DNA from: Deltaproteobacteria bacterium Ga0077550
GTDB taxonomy: Bacteria; Myxococcota_A; Polyangia; Nannocystales; Nannocystaceae
NCBI GenBank assembly: GCA_001464385.1
Contig: LNFB01000175.1
Span: 1-64,000, forward strand
DNA length: 64,000 nucleotides
Direction: 5' to 3'
In this document: in pieces, positions 47,407 to 56,552 of the stretch
Layout: every line of letters begins with the position of its first letter
Position numbering within the stretch: position 1 is the first letter of the stretch
The notes under the pieces: model-generated
What the model was told of the DNA's origin: nothing
Database searches by the model: none
The model's input: the letters and a program-made list of their open reading frames with translations, nothing else
Position numbers and translations under genes: made by a program

Positions 47407-49193
47407 TGGCATCGCGGAGCCCCGCGCGCCGGTCGTCCCGCGCCGTCCCCCTGATCCTCGCCGCCGCCTGCCTGATCCCCGCGTGGGCGAAGGCGGGCCC
47501 CGCCGCCGACGCGCCGTCGGATCTCGAGGTCCTGCGCGCTCGACCGACCGGCATGGACGACGACCAGTGGCGCAAGCGTCGGCGGGAGATCGCCGCCGAT
47601 CTCGGCGAGCGGCGGGACAAGGACGCCGTCGACGCCCTCCTCGAGATCGTCGAGACCGAGCGCTACGACGCGGTGCTGTCGATCGCGATCGAGGGGCTCG
47701 GCAAGATCGGAGACCCCCGCGCGATCGAGCCGCTCCAGCGGGTGTACGCCGATCGCAGCCTCGACGAGTTCGTCCGACGGGACGCCGGCCTGGCCCTCGG
47801 CGCGCTCGGGGCCAAGCCCCGCGAGGACGCGCGCCTCGGCGGCGCCGCGGTCACGGGCGGCGGCGACGACGTGCTGCTGCAGGGTCCGCAGCTCGGGACC
47901 ATGGGCGAGGCCAGCGTCGCGTCCGAGGACGAAGAGGACCCGACGCGCAGCGACAAGCCGCTGCCGGCGAACCTCCGCGCCCGCGAGCGGGACTTCGTCT
48001 TCGTGCTCGGTCGCCTCGACCTCGGCGTGAACACGCTGTCGAGTCAGCAGCCGGTGCTCGCGGACGGCGGCCTCGCCGTGCGGGCGCGCTACCTCGACGA
48101 GCGCCACCGCTGGGGGTGGTCCGTCCGCGGCGAGCTCTCCGGCCGCGTGCGCAACGGCGACGTGACCGCCGCCCCCGAGATGGGCGAGGACACCGGCAAC
48201 ACGCTCTACGTCGGCCAGGCGCTGCAGGGCGCCGGCGAGGCCCACGTGTACTTCGGCCGGACCGACGTCCACGCGTTCGGCGAGCTCGGCGTGTCGCAGC
48301 GCCTCGTGCACGTCGGCGTCGACGACTTCGGCGGCGGCCAGCAGAGCAACCTCTCCGACACGCGCTTCGCGTTGGACGTGGTCCCCGCCGGCGGCCTCGG
48401 CTACGGCCGCTACCTCAACCGCGGGAGCGACCTCATGGTCGACGCGGTGATCGATGCCCTGCGGCAGGAGAACATCCTCGCCAAGGACCCTTCGCCCGAG
48501 GATCGCCGGGTGCTGCGCGACGCGATCTATCGCCGCTCCAACACCTTCAGCGCGTGGCCGCGCACCTCCGCAGTGCTCGCCGTGCTGCGCACCCGTGGAC
48601 TGCTCGCCCGCCGCGCCGGCGCGCGCCTGCTCCATCGCCTCCGCAGCGTCGTCGAAGATCCGTCGTACGTCGATCGACCGCGTGGCGTCCGGGTTCGCGC
48701 GGGCTTCCTCTACGACGCGCCCATCGGCCAGAAGGACGTGCTGCGCCGCGGTGACGGTGTGGGCGCCCCCTTCGTCCAGCTCGACGTCGGCCTGCAGTTC
48801 GGCCTGGAGCGCCAGGTCATCCTCGACACGCGGCTCTGGTACGACGTGATCGGGATCCGCGGGTTCACCACCGACACGGGCGCGACCTACACCCGATTCC
48901 TGCACACCAAGTTCCACGACTACGCGGGCCAGTGGTTCGCGGGCGTGCGCGGGGGCGTCAGCGGCCGCGACCGGGATGATCTCCCCGACGGCGTGGATCC
49001 GGCGCGCATCGGCTACCGGGCGATCGGGCACGCCGGCTACGCCTTCGGGTTCCGTCGCGGCTCGCAGATCTCGGTGGGCGCGCGGACCGGCGTCGATTCC
49101 GGGGCGTTCATCCTCGGCTTCGGCCTCGGGCTGCAGCTCGGGCTCGCGCGGGGTTCGGTGTGGAACCCCGCGAACACGCCGCCGCGGAAGTGA
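47406..49193 (+). CDS. HEAT-repeat N-terminus plus outer-membrane beta-barrel-like protein
   Basis: 595 residues. Signal peptide (PLILAAACLIPAWAKA). About 55-140 shows HEAT-like helical repeats (DAVDALLEIVETERYDAVLSIAIEGLGKIGDPRAIEPLQ quoted in parts; VRRDAGLALGALG). After an acidic linker, about 195-595 is made of alternating strands with aromatic girdles (GRLDLGVNTLSSQQPVL, GLAVRARYLDERHRWGWSVRGELSG in parts, AFGELGVSQRLVHVGVDDFG, LGYGRYLNRGS), ending in FILGFGLGLQLGLARGSV. Likely an outer-membrane barrel with a periplasmic HEAT domain. Family not recognised. Confidence 0.65.
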   Translation: MASRSPARRSSRAVPLILAAACLIPAWAKAGPAADAPSDLEVLRARPTGMDDDQWRKRRREIAADLGERRDKDAVDALLEIVETERYDAVLSIAIEGLGKIGDPRAIEPLQRVYADRSLDEFVRRDAGLALGALGAKPREDARLGGAAVTGGGDDVLLQGPQLGTMGEASVASEDEEDPTRSDKPLPANLRARERDFVFVLGRLDLGVNTLSSQQPVLADGGLAVRARYLDERHRWGWSVRGELSGRVRNGDVTAAPEMGEDTGNTLYVGQALQGAGEAHVYFGRTDVHAFGELGVSQRLVHVGVDDFGGGQQSNLSDTRFALDVVPAGGLGYGRYLNRGSDLMVDAVIDALRQENILAKDPSPEDRRVLRDAIYRRSNTFSAWPRTSAVLAVLRTRGLLARRAGARLLHRLRSVVEDPSYVDRPRGVRVRAGFLYDAPIGQKDVLRRGDGVGAPFVQLDVGLQFGLERQVILDTRLWYDVIGIRGFTTDTGATYTRFLHTKFHDYAGQWFAGVRGGVSGRDRDDLPDGVDPARIGYRAIGHAGYAFGFRRGSQISVGARTGVDSGAFILGFGLGLQLGLARGSVWNPANTPPRK

Positions 49194-49266
49194 CCGACGA
49201 CGGCGTGTTCGCCCCGCCGACGACCGCGCGCGCGCGCGAGGTCGCGGCTGCTATGCTGCCGCGCGC

Positions 49267-50457
49267 GTGCCCCCACGCCGACACCTCGCGCCGCGGGACC
49301 CGCCGATCAGCGACGACGCTGCGGCGGAGCGCATCGACGCGCGCGACGTCGGCCTCGGGCCCGATCGCCCCCTCCCCTGGCGATTCCACGCCGCGGCGCG
49401 CTGGAGCCCCGTCGTCGTCAGCTTTCCCCACGTCGGCCTCGCGTGGCCGGCCGAGCTCGGCGCGCCGCCACCCGCCGACTTCCCGCGCAACGCCGACTAC
49501 GAGGTGCAGTCGCTCTACGCCGACGCGGCCGAGCAGGGCGCGGCGTGCATCGAGGCCGTGTACTCGCGGCTGCTGGTCGACCTCAACCGCGCGGGCGACG
49601 ACATCTCGAGCGCGATCGTCCCCGATCATCCTGCCCCGCGGCCCCGTCGCCGGCCCGGCCTCCCCAACCAGGGCGTTGGCGAGGCCGCACCCGGTCCCGG
49701 CGATCCGATGCGGCCCGGGCGGGGCGTGGTGTGGGCGCAGGCCCTGGGCAACGTCCCGTTGCTCAGCAAGCCCCTGCCCTACGCCGAGTTCCAGGCGCGC
49801 ATCGATCACTTCCACGAGCCGTACTACCGCGCCCTCGAGATCCTGCTCGAGCGCCGCCGCCGTCGCTTCGGCTACGCCATCCTGCTGGATGCCCACAGCA
49901 TGCCGTGCAGCGTCGGCGTGGATCTCGTCCTCGGGACCCTCGCGAACACCTCGTGCGCCCGCGACATCGAGGCGTTGGCGCTCGATGCGCTCGGCGACGG
50001 TCACCCCGAGGTCGAGCACGACGACCGACGTTCGCAGCGGCGGCCGCAGCCCCCGGCCCAGGTCCGGCCGCGGCTGCGCGTGCGACTCAACGATCCGTAC
50101 CACGGCGGCGAGCTGGTGCACCGCTTCGGGAGACCCGCCGACGGTCTGCACGCGTTACAGCTCGAGGTGAGCCGCGGCCTCTACATGGACGAGCGCACCT
50201 CGACCCTCTGGTCCGTGCCCCCGACCTCGGGCCCCGCGAACCCGCGTAGCCCGAGTACGTCGCCTGCGCACACCAGCAAAGCTCACGACCCCTCCCTGCC
50301 ACCGTCAGCAAAACACGCGGCCGATTTCGCTGAGCTGCGCCGGCGTGTATCATGTCTGATTCGAGCCCTCACACGCGGGCTCGACGACCGATCGATCGTG
50401 GGCACTTCACCGCCGCCCGTCCGTGCAACCGAAGCCGACCTCGGCTCGGCCCCGTGA
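49267..50457 (+). CDS. N-formylglutamate amidohydrolase family protein
   Basis: 396 residues from GTG 49267. Family landmarks: VVVSFPHVGLAWP (about 48-60), DYEVQSLYADAAEQGA, RLLVDLNRAGDD (about 99-110), PLPYAEFQARIDHFHEPYY, GYAILLDAHSMPC (about 199-211) and RLNDPYHGGELVHRFG (about 275-290), then LQLEVSRGLYMDE. FGase removes formate from formylglutamate at the end of histidine breakdown, but relatives act on other N-formyl or peptidoglycan-derived substrates. The last about 70 residues (after residue 325) have codon use unlike the rest and do not resemble the family, so the true C-terminus may differ. Confidence 0.8.
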   Translation: MPPRRHLAPRDPPISDDAAAERIDARDVGLGPDRPLPWRFHAAARWSPVVVSFPHVGLAWPAELGAPPPADFPRNADYEVQSLYADAAEQGAACIEAVYSRLLVDLNRAGDDISSAIVPDHPAPRPRRRPGLPNQGVGEAAPGPGDPMRPGRGVVWAQALGNVPLLSKPLPYAEFQARIDHFHEPYYRALEILLERRRRRFGYAILLDAHSMPCSVGVDLVLGTLANTSCARDIEALALDALGDGHPEVEHDDRRSQRRPQPPAQVRPRLRVRLNDPYHGGELVHRFGRPADGLHALQLEVSRGLYMDERTSTLWSVPPTSGPANPRSPSTSPAHTSKAHDPSLPPSAKHAADFAELRRRVSCLIRALTRGLDDRSIVGTSPPPVRATEADLGSAP

Positions 50458-50488
50458 CGAACCCTCCCCCACGATCGCGCCCGATCCC

Positions 50489-50518
50489 TTGTCCCATGCC
50501 ACGCCCAAGGGCTAATCT
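50489..50518 (+). promoter_or_regulatory. Possible promoter of the 50555 gene
   Basis: TTGTCC (50489-50494), 18-base spacer, TAATCT (50513-50518), 36 bases before the GTG. Moderate match at both boxes; AAGGA lies near 50540 as ribosome site. Confidence 0.4.
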
Positions 50519-50554
50519 TCCCGCGCCAGTTCGGGAGCAAAGGACGAACGTCCC

Positions 50555-51272
50555 GTGAACCAAGCCAGACGAGACGCCGACGCGTTCGACGACCTGCTCG
50601 GCCAACTCGTAGACGAGTTGGCGATGACGCCGACGATGCCCGAACCGGAGCCGGTCCCCGAACCGGTCGCGGTTCCCGGCGGCACGACGATCGGCCCCAT
50701 GCCGACCGCACCGATGGATCCGGGCGTGCACATGCACGGCCAGGCCTACGACGCCGCCCCGCAGAAGTCGGGCAGCGGTCTCGGGCTCGGGCTGGGCATC
50801 GGCGGTGGCATCGTGATCCTCGGTGCCGTGGTCGCGGGCATGTACATGCTGCGGCCCGAGCCGACGCCGGCGCCGACCGTCGCGGCCGCACCGGCGGCGA
50901 CCGAGCCCGCGCCCGCCCCCGCGCAGCCGCCCCCGACCCCGCGTCGCCGCGGCCCCGGGAACCCCGGTTGCTCCCGGCACGCCCGTCGCCCCCGGAACGC
51001 CCGGTGCCCCCGGCACTCCGGTCGCCGGTGCCCCCGGCACGCCCGTTGCCCCCGGCACGCCCGGAGCTCCCGGGACCGCCGTGGCCCCCGGCACTCCGGG
51101 CGCCCCGGGCACCACGCCCACCGCGGGCACGCCCGCTGCCGCCCCGCCGGCCGCCGCGGCCCCGAAGCCCGCCGCCAAGCCCAAGCCGAAGAAGCCGAAG
51201 AAACCCTCCGGCGGCGGCGGAAAGCCCCCCGCGGGGGGTGGCAAGCCCAAGACCGTCGACCCGTTCGGCTGA
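50555..51272 (+). CDS. Single-pass membrane protein with Pro/Gly/Thr collagen-like tail (frameshift)
   Basis: About 238 residues if one extra base near 50940 is ignored. First frame: cytosolic acidic head ([22 protein letters not shown]), Pro/Met-rich stretch, helix about 76-98 ([20 protein letters not shown]), then [20 protein letters not shown]. Second frame (to stop 51270-51272): repeated [16 protein letters not shown], then [17 protein letters not shown] and a [19 protein letters not shown] end. Composition continues smoothly across the change, so this is one protein with either a sequencing insertion or a recent lesion. No enzymatic domain. Similar Pro/Lys-rich tails occur in myxobacterial envelope proteins. 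Confidence 0.6.
50952..51119 (+). repeat. Degenerate 9-12-base repeat coding for (A/V)PGT units
   Basis: About fifteen copies of a unit coding for Pro-Gly-Thr-Pro-(Val/Gly)-Ala, such as CCCGGCACGCCCG and variants. The tandem, slippage-prone make-up borders the frame break at about 50940. Confidence 0.75.
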
Positions 51273-51300
51273 TCCCATTTCCCCTCGAGGTTGTCCCTCC

Positions 51301-52252
51301 ATGCGTTCCACGCCCCTTGCGAAGAGCCTGAGCCTCGTCCTCGCGACGACGCTGTCGATCCCGACGGTTGCCCTCGCCGCGCCGCCGCCCGCATCACCCG
51401 GTGCGGATCCGGCATCGATGACCCCCGAGCAGAAACTCGAGCGCGCCAAGCAGCTCTTCGGCGAGGGCCTCGCGGCCCTCGAGGCGGGGGACAACGCCAC
51501 CGCCCTCAACCGGTTCGAGGACGCCTACAACAACTACACGCCCGATCGGCACAAGTTCAACTTCAACATCGGCACGGCGGCCTATGGCGTCGGCGATTGC
51601 GTGAAGGCCCGCGCAGCTCCTCGACCTGGTCACCGAGGATCCGAACCGTGGCGAGGCCCAGGTCAAGATCATGGAGATCGATCGCAGCGGCTGCGCCAAC
51701 GTGGCGCCCACGACGACCACGACCACGCCGACGACGTCGACGGTGACCGAGGACGACGAGGAGGACTCGCCGATCCTGAGCAGCAAGCGGAGCGAGCGCG
51801 AGGACACGATCGAGCGCGAGCGTGACGCCAAGGACGCGAAGCGGGTCAGCCCGCTCATCGTTGCTGGAGGGGTGCTCACGGGGCTCGGCGCCGCGTCCGT
51901 CATCGGGTTCGGCGTCAGCCTCGCGTTGGCGAACAAGAAGGCGAACGACCTGGCGGACCTCGCCTCCCCCGGTGCGACCGGCTTCCCCGAGGGTGACTAC
52001 GCCGACGACGAGGTGTTCGACCTCGACCGCAACAAGCTCCCGCGGAACAACGCGATGTCCGTCGCGTTCATCGTCGCTGCGCCCGTGTTCCTCGCCGCCG
52101 GAATCACGATGCTGGTGATCGGCGTGAAGCGGAAGAAGGGTGCCAAGAAGAACGCTGACAACGAGGCGGCGCTACGCCGCGTGCGACTCGTCGGCGTCGG
52201 CCCGGCCGCCCTACCGCGGGGCGGCGGCGCTTCGGCGACGCTCCGCTTCTGA
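51301..52252 (+). CDS. TPR-like secreted protein with two C-terminal membrane helices (frameshift)
   Basis: About 317 residues across one frame break near 51615. Signal peptide (LSLVLATTLSIPTVALAAPP), then KLERAKQLFGEGLAALEAGDNATALNRFEDAYNN (in parts), a TPR unit, continued in the second frame by QLLDLVTEDPNRGEAQVKI. After a Thr-rich tract (TTTTTTPTTSTVT) and a charged helix (SERE..RERDAKDAKR) come helices VAGGVLTGLGAASVIGFGVS and AFIVAAPVFLAAGITMLVIG, then a Lys-rich tail. This order (signal, TPR, Thr linker, two helices) is a common myxobacterial layout of unknown role. The join needs one base removed or two added. Confidence 0.65.
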
Positions 52253-52265
52253 GGCCCGCTTGGCG

Positions 52266-53831
52266 GTGCCAGCAAGCGCGGTGCGGGCGGCGATCCAGCG
52301 CCGCCTCGCCGACGAGGTCGGGACGCTCGGCATCGACCAGCCGTCGATGTTCTGCCTCGCGTACCCGAGCCCCTACACGGTCGGGATGTCGAGCCTCGGG
52401 TTCCAGACCCTCTATCGGATCCTCTGGGCGGAGGGCATCGGCTGCCACCGCGCGTTCCTCCCCGACGGCTGGGATCGGCACGCGCTGCAGTGGCCACCGC
52501 CGCCCGAGCCGATCCTCAGCTACGAGGCGATGCGTCCGCTGTCGGACTATCCGCTCATCGGTGTGTCGGTCGCGTACGAGCTCGAGATCGCCGGGCTCAT
52601 CCGCATGCTCCACGGGGCCGGCATCCCGTTGCTCGCGTCGCAGCGACGCGCCCGCGATCCGATCATCATCGCCGGCGGCCCGCTCACCGACACGAACCCC
52701 GCGTCGCTCCTGCCGTTCGTCGACGTGCTCATCAGCGGCGAGGCCGAGGCGTTGCTGCCCGAGGCGATCCGTCGTCTCGCCGCCGGAGTCGACCGCGACG
52801 ACGCGCTCACGCGGATCGCCGGCCTGCCCCACAGCGCGCTCGGCGAGATCGAGCCCGGTCGCATCTCGCCCCTGCCCGCCTGCGCCTCGGCACCGCACGA
52901 GCTGCTGCCGGCCTACTCGGCGATCACGACGCCGCACACCGAGCTCTCGGACATGTTCCTCATCGAGCCCGAGCGCGGCTGCTCGCGGCGCTGCACCTTC
53001 TGCGTGATGCGGGGCCCGAGCACCGGCGGCATGCGAATCCTCGACGCCGCGCTGCCGCTCGGGCTCATCCCCGAGCACGCCAAGCGCGTGGGCCTGGTCG
53101 GCGCCGCGGTGACCGATCACCCCGAGCTCGAGCCGATGGTGGCGAAGATCGTCGAGTCCGGACGCGGCGTCGGCGTCTCGAGCCTCCGCGCCGATCGACT
53201 CACGCCGGAGCTGCTCGACGCGCTCAGCCGCGGTGGCTATCGGCAGATCACGGTGGCGTCCGACGGGATCAGCGAGCGGCTGCGCTCGCTGTTGGTGCGC
53301 AAGATCGACGCGGAGTCCCTGCTGCGCGCCGCGGAGCTGGTCCGCGACAACGGGCGGCTGCGCGGCCTCAAGATCTACCAGATGATCGGCGTGCCGACCG
53401 AGACCGACGCCGACGCCGACGAGCTCGTCGCGTTCATCCGCGAGCTGTCGCGCATCACCCGAGTCACCCTCGGCATCTCGACGTTCGTCGCCAAGCGCAA
53501 CACGCCGCTGGACGGTCAGGACTTCGTCGGCGTCTCCGCGGCCGAGGCCCGCCTCGCTGCGATCGCGCGGGGCCTGCGGGGCGCGGCGACCATGCGCCCG
53601 CAGTCGCCGAAGTGGGCGCACGTCGAGTGGTTGCTCGCGCGGCACGGCGCCGAGGGCGGCCACGCGGCGCTCGCCGCCACCCTCGCCGGGGGCAGCTACC
53701 GCGCCTGGGTCCGCGCGTTCGCCGAGCTGGGACCCCCGTCGCGACCGTGGGTCTACGGCGACGAGGCCGCCCAGGCGCGTCGCCGCGGCAAGGCGGCGGG
53801 GCCCCGCGATCGCCTCACGGTCATCGCCTGA
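52266..53831 (+). CDS. B12-binding-type radical SAM protein (TIGR03960-like)
   Basis: 521 residues. N-terminal B12-like Rossmann region with LAYPSPYTVGMSSLGFQTLYRIL (quoted in parts) and the block SDYPLIGVSVAYELEIAGLI; radical SAM core with GCSRRCTFCVMRG (CxxxCxxC, about 238-246). Later VGVSSLRADRLTPELL, ITVASDGISERLR and LKIYQMIGVPTETDADADEL are the usual TIM-barrel strands of this group. These proteins use SAM and often cobalamin to methylate or rearrange; substrate is unknown. GTG 52266 gives the usual N-terminus; TTG 52260 lies five bases after GAGG and is an alternative. Confidence 0.85.
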   Translation: MPASAVRAAIQRRLADEVGTLGIDQPSMFCLAYPSPYTVGMSSLGFQTLYRILWAEGIGCHRAFLPDGWDRHALQWPPPPEPILSYEAMRPLSDYPLIGVSVAYELEIAGLIRMLHGAGIPLLASQRRARDPIIIAGGPLTDTNPASLLPFVDVLISGEAEALLPEAIRRLAAGVDRDDALTRIAGLPHSALGEIEPGRISPLPACASAPHELLPAYSAITTPHTELSDMFLIEPERGCSRRCTFCVMRGPSTGGMRILDAALPLGLIPEHAKRVGLVGAAVTDHPELEPMVAKIVESGRGVGVSSLRADRLTPELLDALSRGGYRQITVASDGISERLRSLLVRKIDAESLLRAAELVRDNGRLRGLKIYQMIGVPTETDADADELVAFIRELSRITRVTLGISTFVAKRNTPLDGQDFVGVSAAEARLAAIARGLRGAATMRPQSPKWAHVEWLLARHGAEGGHAALAATLAGGSYRAWVRAFAELGPPSRPWVYGDEAAQARRRGKAAGPRDRLTVIA

Positions 53832-53941
53832 CGCGTTCCCGCGGAACAATCCGTCGTCCGCGGCGCGTCGTCCCTCCATCGAAGCGGTGCTAACGTCCGC
53901 CCGCGGACGCCCGCGACGCTCCTCGCCACGAGTTCCTCGCC

Positions 53942-55381
53942 ATGTGGATCGCCTCGCTCCTCGCCCTGCAGACCCTCGCCGCGCTCGGCGGACTCGAGCC
54001 GACGGCGCTCGCGGGGCATCCCGACGTCGTGATCACCCCGTCGGAGGTCATGTTCGTCGAGGCCCGCCACAGCGAGACGGTGATCCGTGGGCGCCCCTGG
54101 GTGCCGCACAAGCGCATCGCGACGATCGCCGGCGGGACCCGTCTCGCCGTCCGCGGCACGGTCGAGAGCCGCGACAGTTCGGGCTGCAAGGGCAAGCCTT
54201 GGTACGCCGTCCGCCCCTTCGGCTTCGTGTGCTCCGAGCACGTCAAGACCAGCGCGTCGCCGCCGGACCCGGGGCTCGCCGGTCCGCCGCTGTCGGGCCG
54301 CCGCCTGCCGCACAGCTACGCGATCGTCCGCAGTGACGGCGTCGCCGAGTACGCCAGCGTCGCCGACGTGCGCGCCGGCATCATCCGCCGCGAGCTGACC
54401 AAGAGCATGAGCATGGTCGTGCGCCGCAGCGTCGACGTCGACGGCGCCTCGTACATCGAGACACAGCACGGCGCGCTCGTCCCCCGCGAGGGCGTGGGTT
54501 GGATGGGCGAGGGCTCGACGTGGCAGGGCGTCGCGCTCGACGGCCTCGCGATCGGGCCGGCGTTCGCGTGGACGACCGACGAGAAGACCGTCGTGCGCGC
54601 CGAGGCCCGCGCCGAGGCGGCGAAGGTCCGCACGCTCGGCCGACGCGAGCGCGTCGCGCTGCTCGAGGGCTCGAGCGAGGTGCGGCCGCAGTGGTGGCGG
54701 ATCGCCGAGGGCGAGTGGATCGCGGCCGACGATCTCAACGAGGTCATCGTCGTCGAGCCGCCCCCCGGCGTCCTCGACGACGAGCGCGTGCGGACCACCG
54801 GCAACGACCAGTGGATCGACGTCGACGTCGGCGAGCAGGTGCTGGTCGCCTACCGCGGCGGCGTGCCGGTGTTCGCGACGCTCATCGCGTCGGGGCGCAG
54901 CTCGCCGACGCCCCTGGGCAACTACCCGATCTGGGCCAAGGTCGCGAGCATGGACATGGCCAACCAGGACTACGAGGACAAGCCGTACATGGTCCAGGGC
55001 GTGCCGTGGGTGCTGCTGTTCCAGGGGCACAACGCGCTGCACGGCGCGTACTGGCACGACCGCTTCGGCAACCGCCGCTCGCACGGCTGCGTCAACCTGG
55101 CGCCCCTCGACGCGCGGTGGATGTTCGACTGGGTCGGGCCGAGTATGCCCGCTGGTTGGACGGGATATCTGCCGCTGTCGCTCGAGCGCTCCCCGGTCGT
55201 GCACGTGCGCGACAGTCACCGCGCCGACGGCCTGCAGTTCACCCAGGAGCGCCCGATCGGGCCCCCCGACCCGGAGGTCGAGCGGCGCCGCGTCGAGCAG
55301 GCCGAGCGGCGGCGCGAGGCCGAGGCGACCGTGCTCCCCGGCGACGACCCGCTGTGGCCCGAGCCTTCCGACGCGCGGTGA
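53942..55381 (+). CDS. L,D-transpeptidase (YkuD domain), secreted
   Basis: 479 residues. Signal sequence (MWIASLLALQTLAALGGL). Middle region has SH3-like segments (VRPFGFVCSEH; RVALLEGSSEVRPQWWRIAEGEW in parts). The YkuD domain about 295-400 begins IDVDVGEQVLVAYRGG and carries LLFQGHNALHGAYWHDRFGNRRSHGCVNLAP (in parts), with the catalytic HG...SHGC(V)N, Cys at about residue 382. It cross-links or anchors peptidoglycan through mDAP 3-3 bonds or attaches proteins. TAACGT at 53891 resembles other -10 elements here, 45 bases before ATG. Confidence 0.9.
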   Translation: MWIASLLALQTLAALGGLEPTALAGHPDVVITPSEVMFVEARHSETVIRGRPWVPHKRIATIAGGTRLAVRGTVESRDSSGCKGKPWYAVRPFGFVCSEHVKTSASPPDPGLAGPPLSGRRLPHSYAIVRSDGVAEYASVADVRAGIIRRELTKSMSMVVRRSVDVDGASYIETQHGALVPREGVGWMGEGSTWQGVALDGLAIGPAFAWTTDEKTVVRAEARAEAAKVRTLGRRERVALLEGSSEVRPQWWRIAEGEWIAADDLNEVIVVEPPPGVLDDERVRTTGNDQWIDVDVGEQVLVAYRGGVPVFATLIASGRSSPTPLGNYPIWAKVASMDMANQDYEDKPYMVQGVPWVLLFQGHNALHGAYWHDRFGNRRSHGCVNLAPLDARWMFDWVGPSMPAGWTGYLPLSLERSPVVHVRDSHRADGLQFTQERPIGPPDPEVERRRVEQAERRREAEATVLPGDDPLWPEPSDAR

Positions 55382-55446
55382 GGTCCGGGCCGGTTCGCCA
55401 GCCCCGGGGGACGCCTGGCGCGTGATCCTGCTCCCGTCACGCGCGG

Positions 55447-55475
55447 TTGTGGACGCCGCCGGTGCTGCCTAACCT
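55447..55475 (+). promoter_or_regulatory. Promoter of the 55484 lipoprotein gene, probably leaderless
   Basis: TTGTGG (55447-55452), 17-base spacer, TAACCT (55470-55475), eight bases before the ATG. Confidence 0.55.
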
Positions 55476-55483
55476 TCGGCCCG

Positions 55484-56548
55484 ATGCTCCGCCGCGCCTC
55501 GACGATCGCCCTCGCCCTCGGCCTGCTCACCGCCGTCACATCGTGCGGCCCCAAGGGTCTGCGCGAGGTCGAGGTCCCCGCTGGCGGCGTGACGATGACC
55601 TACGACCTGGTGCCGGGCGCGGCGTACACGGGCCACCTGCGCATCGGCAACACCAGAGCGATCGACGGCGGCAACATCAGCCAGGCCCTCGAGTGCGACG
55701 TGAAGCTCACGGTCGTCGGCGAGGACAAGACCCGCGGCGGCACGCTGCTGCGGGCGACGTTCGCCAACATCGACCTCAAGTGGGGCCTGCCGCCGTCGGC
55801 CCCGATGTCGCCGGAGGAGTTCACGCGCGACGCCATCGCCCGCCTGCAGGGCATGAACGTGTCGTTCAACGTCAAGCCCAACGGCGAGATCGTCTACATG
55901 CCGACCCCGCCGCAGGACCTGTCGGACATCGACAAGCAGTTCATCGACGTCGTGCTCCGCGGGCTCGAGAAGGCGTTCCTCGTCGTCCCGGGCCATGCGG
56001 TCAAGGACAAGGAGAGCTGGAACGAGGACGAGAAGCGCGGCCGCGAGGGCAAGCTCGGGCGCTACGTCGTCGGCAAGGTCGAGACGCGCGTTGACGGCAT
56101 GTACCGCGACGAGGCGCGCAAGGAGGACCTGGTCCGCCTCGTCATCTCGTTCAAGCGCAACGAGACCATCACCACCGAGGATGGCAGCCGCAAGAACGAG
56201 AGCGAGGGCAAGTCGACCGCGCTGTTCTCCACCGCGGGCTACCTCGCGGAGGTCGAGGGCGAGTCGCGGGACTTCGATCCGGTGAACGGCATGACCTTCA
56301 GCAAGGTGAAGGTCGACTGGCGCAAGACGGCGGCCGGCGCCGCGGGCACGGCCCAGCCCGACGTCGCGCAGCAGGAGATCAGCGACCCGTGCGACCCGGA
56401 CTACGTCGGCGCCGAGACCTGCCCCGACGGCAGCGAGACCCAACAGATCACCGACCCGTGTCACCCGGACTACGTCGGCGCCGAGACCTGCGCCACGCCG
56501 CCGGCGCCGGCCGAAGCTCCGCCCGCAGACGCCGCGATCCCGAAGTGA
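55484..56548 (+). CDS. Lipoprotein with C-terminal Cys repeat
   Basis: 354 residues. Lipobox AVTSC (Cys21). The body (about 25-285) is a beta-rich domain (GGVTMTYDLVPGAAYTGHLRIGN in parts; TLLRATFANIDLKWGL; GRYVVGKVETRVDGMY), similar in style to DUF6263-like lipoproteins. The tail has two nearly identical 15-residue units, ISDPCDPDYVGAETC and ITDPCHPDYVGAETC, followed by Pro/Ala. The Cys of each unit could be disulphide-linked or metal-binding. No enzymatic role evident. Confidence 0.65.
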   Translation: MLRRASTIALALGLLTAVTSCGPKGLREVEVPAGGVTMTYDLVPGAAYTGHLRIGNTRAIDGGNISQALECDVKLTVVGEDKTRGGTLLRATFANIDLKWGLPPSAPMSPEEFTRDAIARLQGMNVSFNVKPNGEIVYMPTPPQDLSDIDKQFIDVVLRGLEKAFLVVPGHAVKDKESWNEDEKRGREGKLGRYVVGKVETRVDGMYRDEARKEDLVRLVISFKRNETITTEDGSRKNESEGKSTALFSTAGYLAEVEGESRDFDPVNGMTFSKVKVDWRKTAAGAAGTAQPDVAQQEISDPCDPDYVGAETCPDGSETQQITDPCHPDYVGAETCATPPAPAEAPPADAAIPK

Positions 56549-56552
56549 CGCG

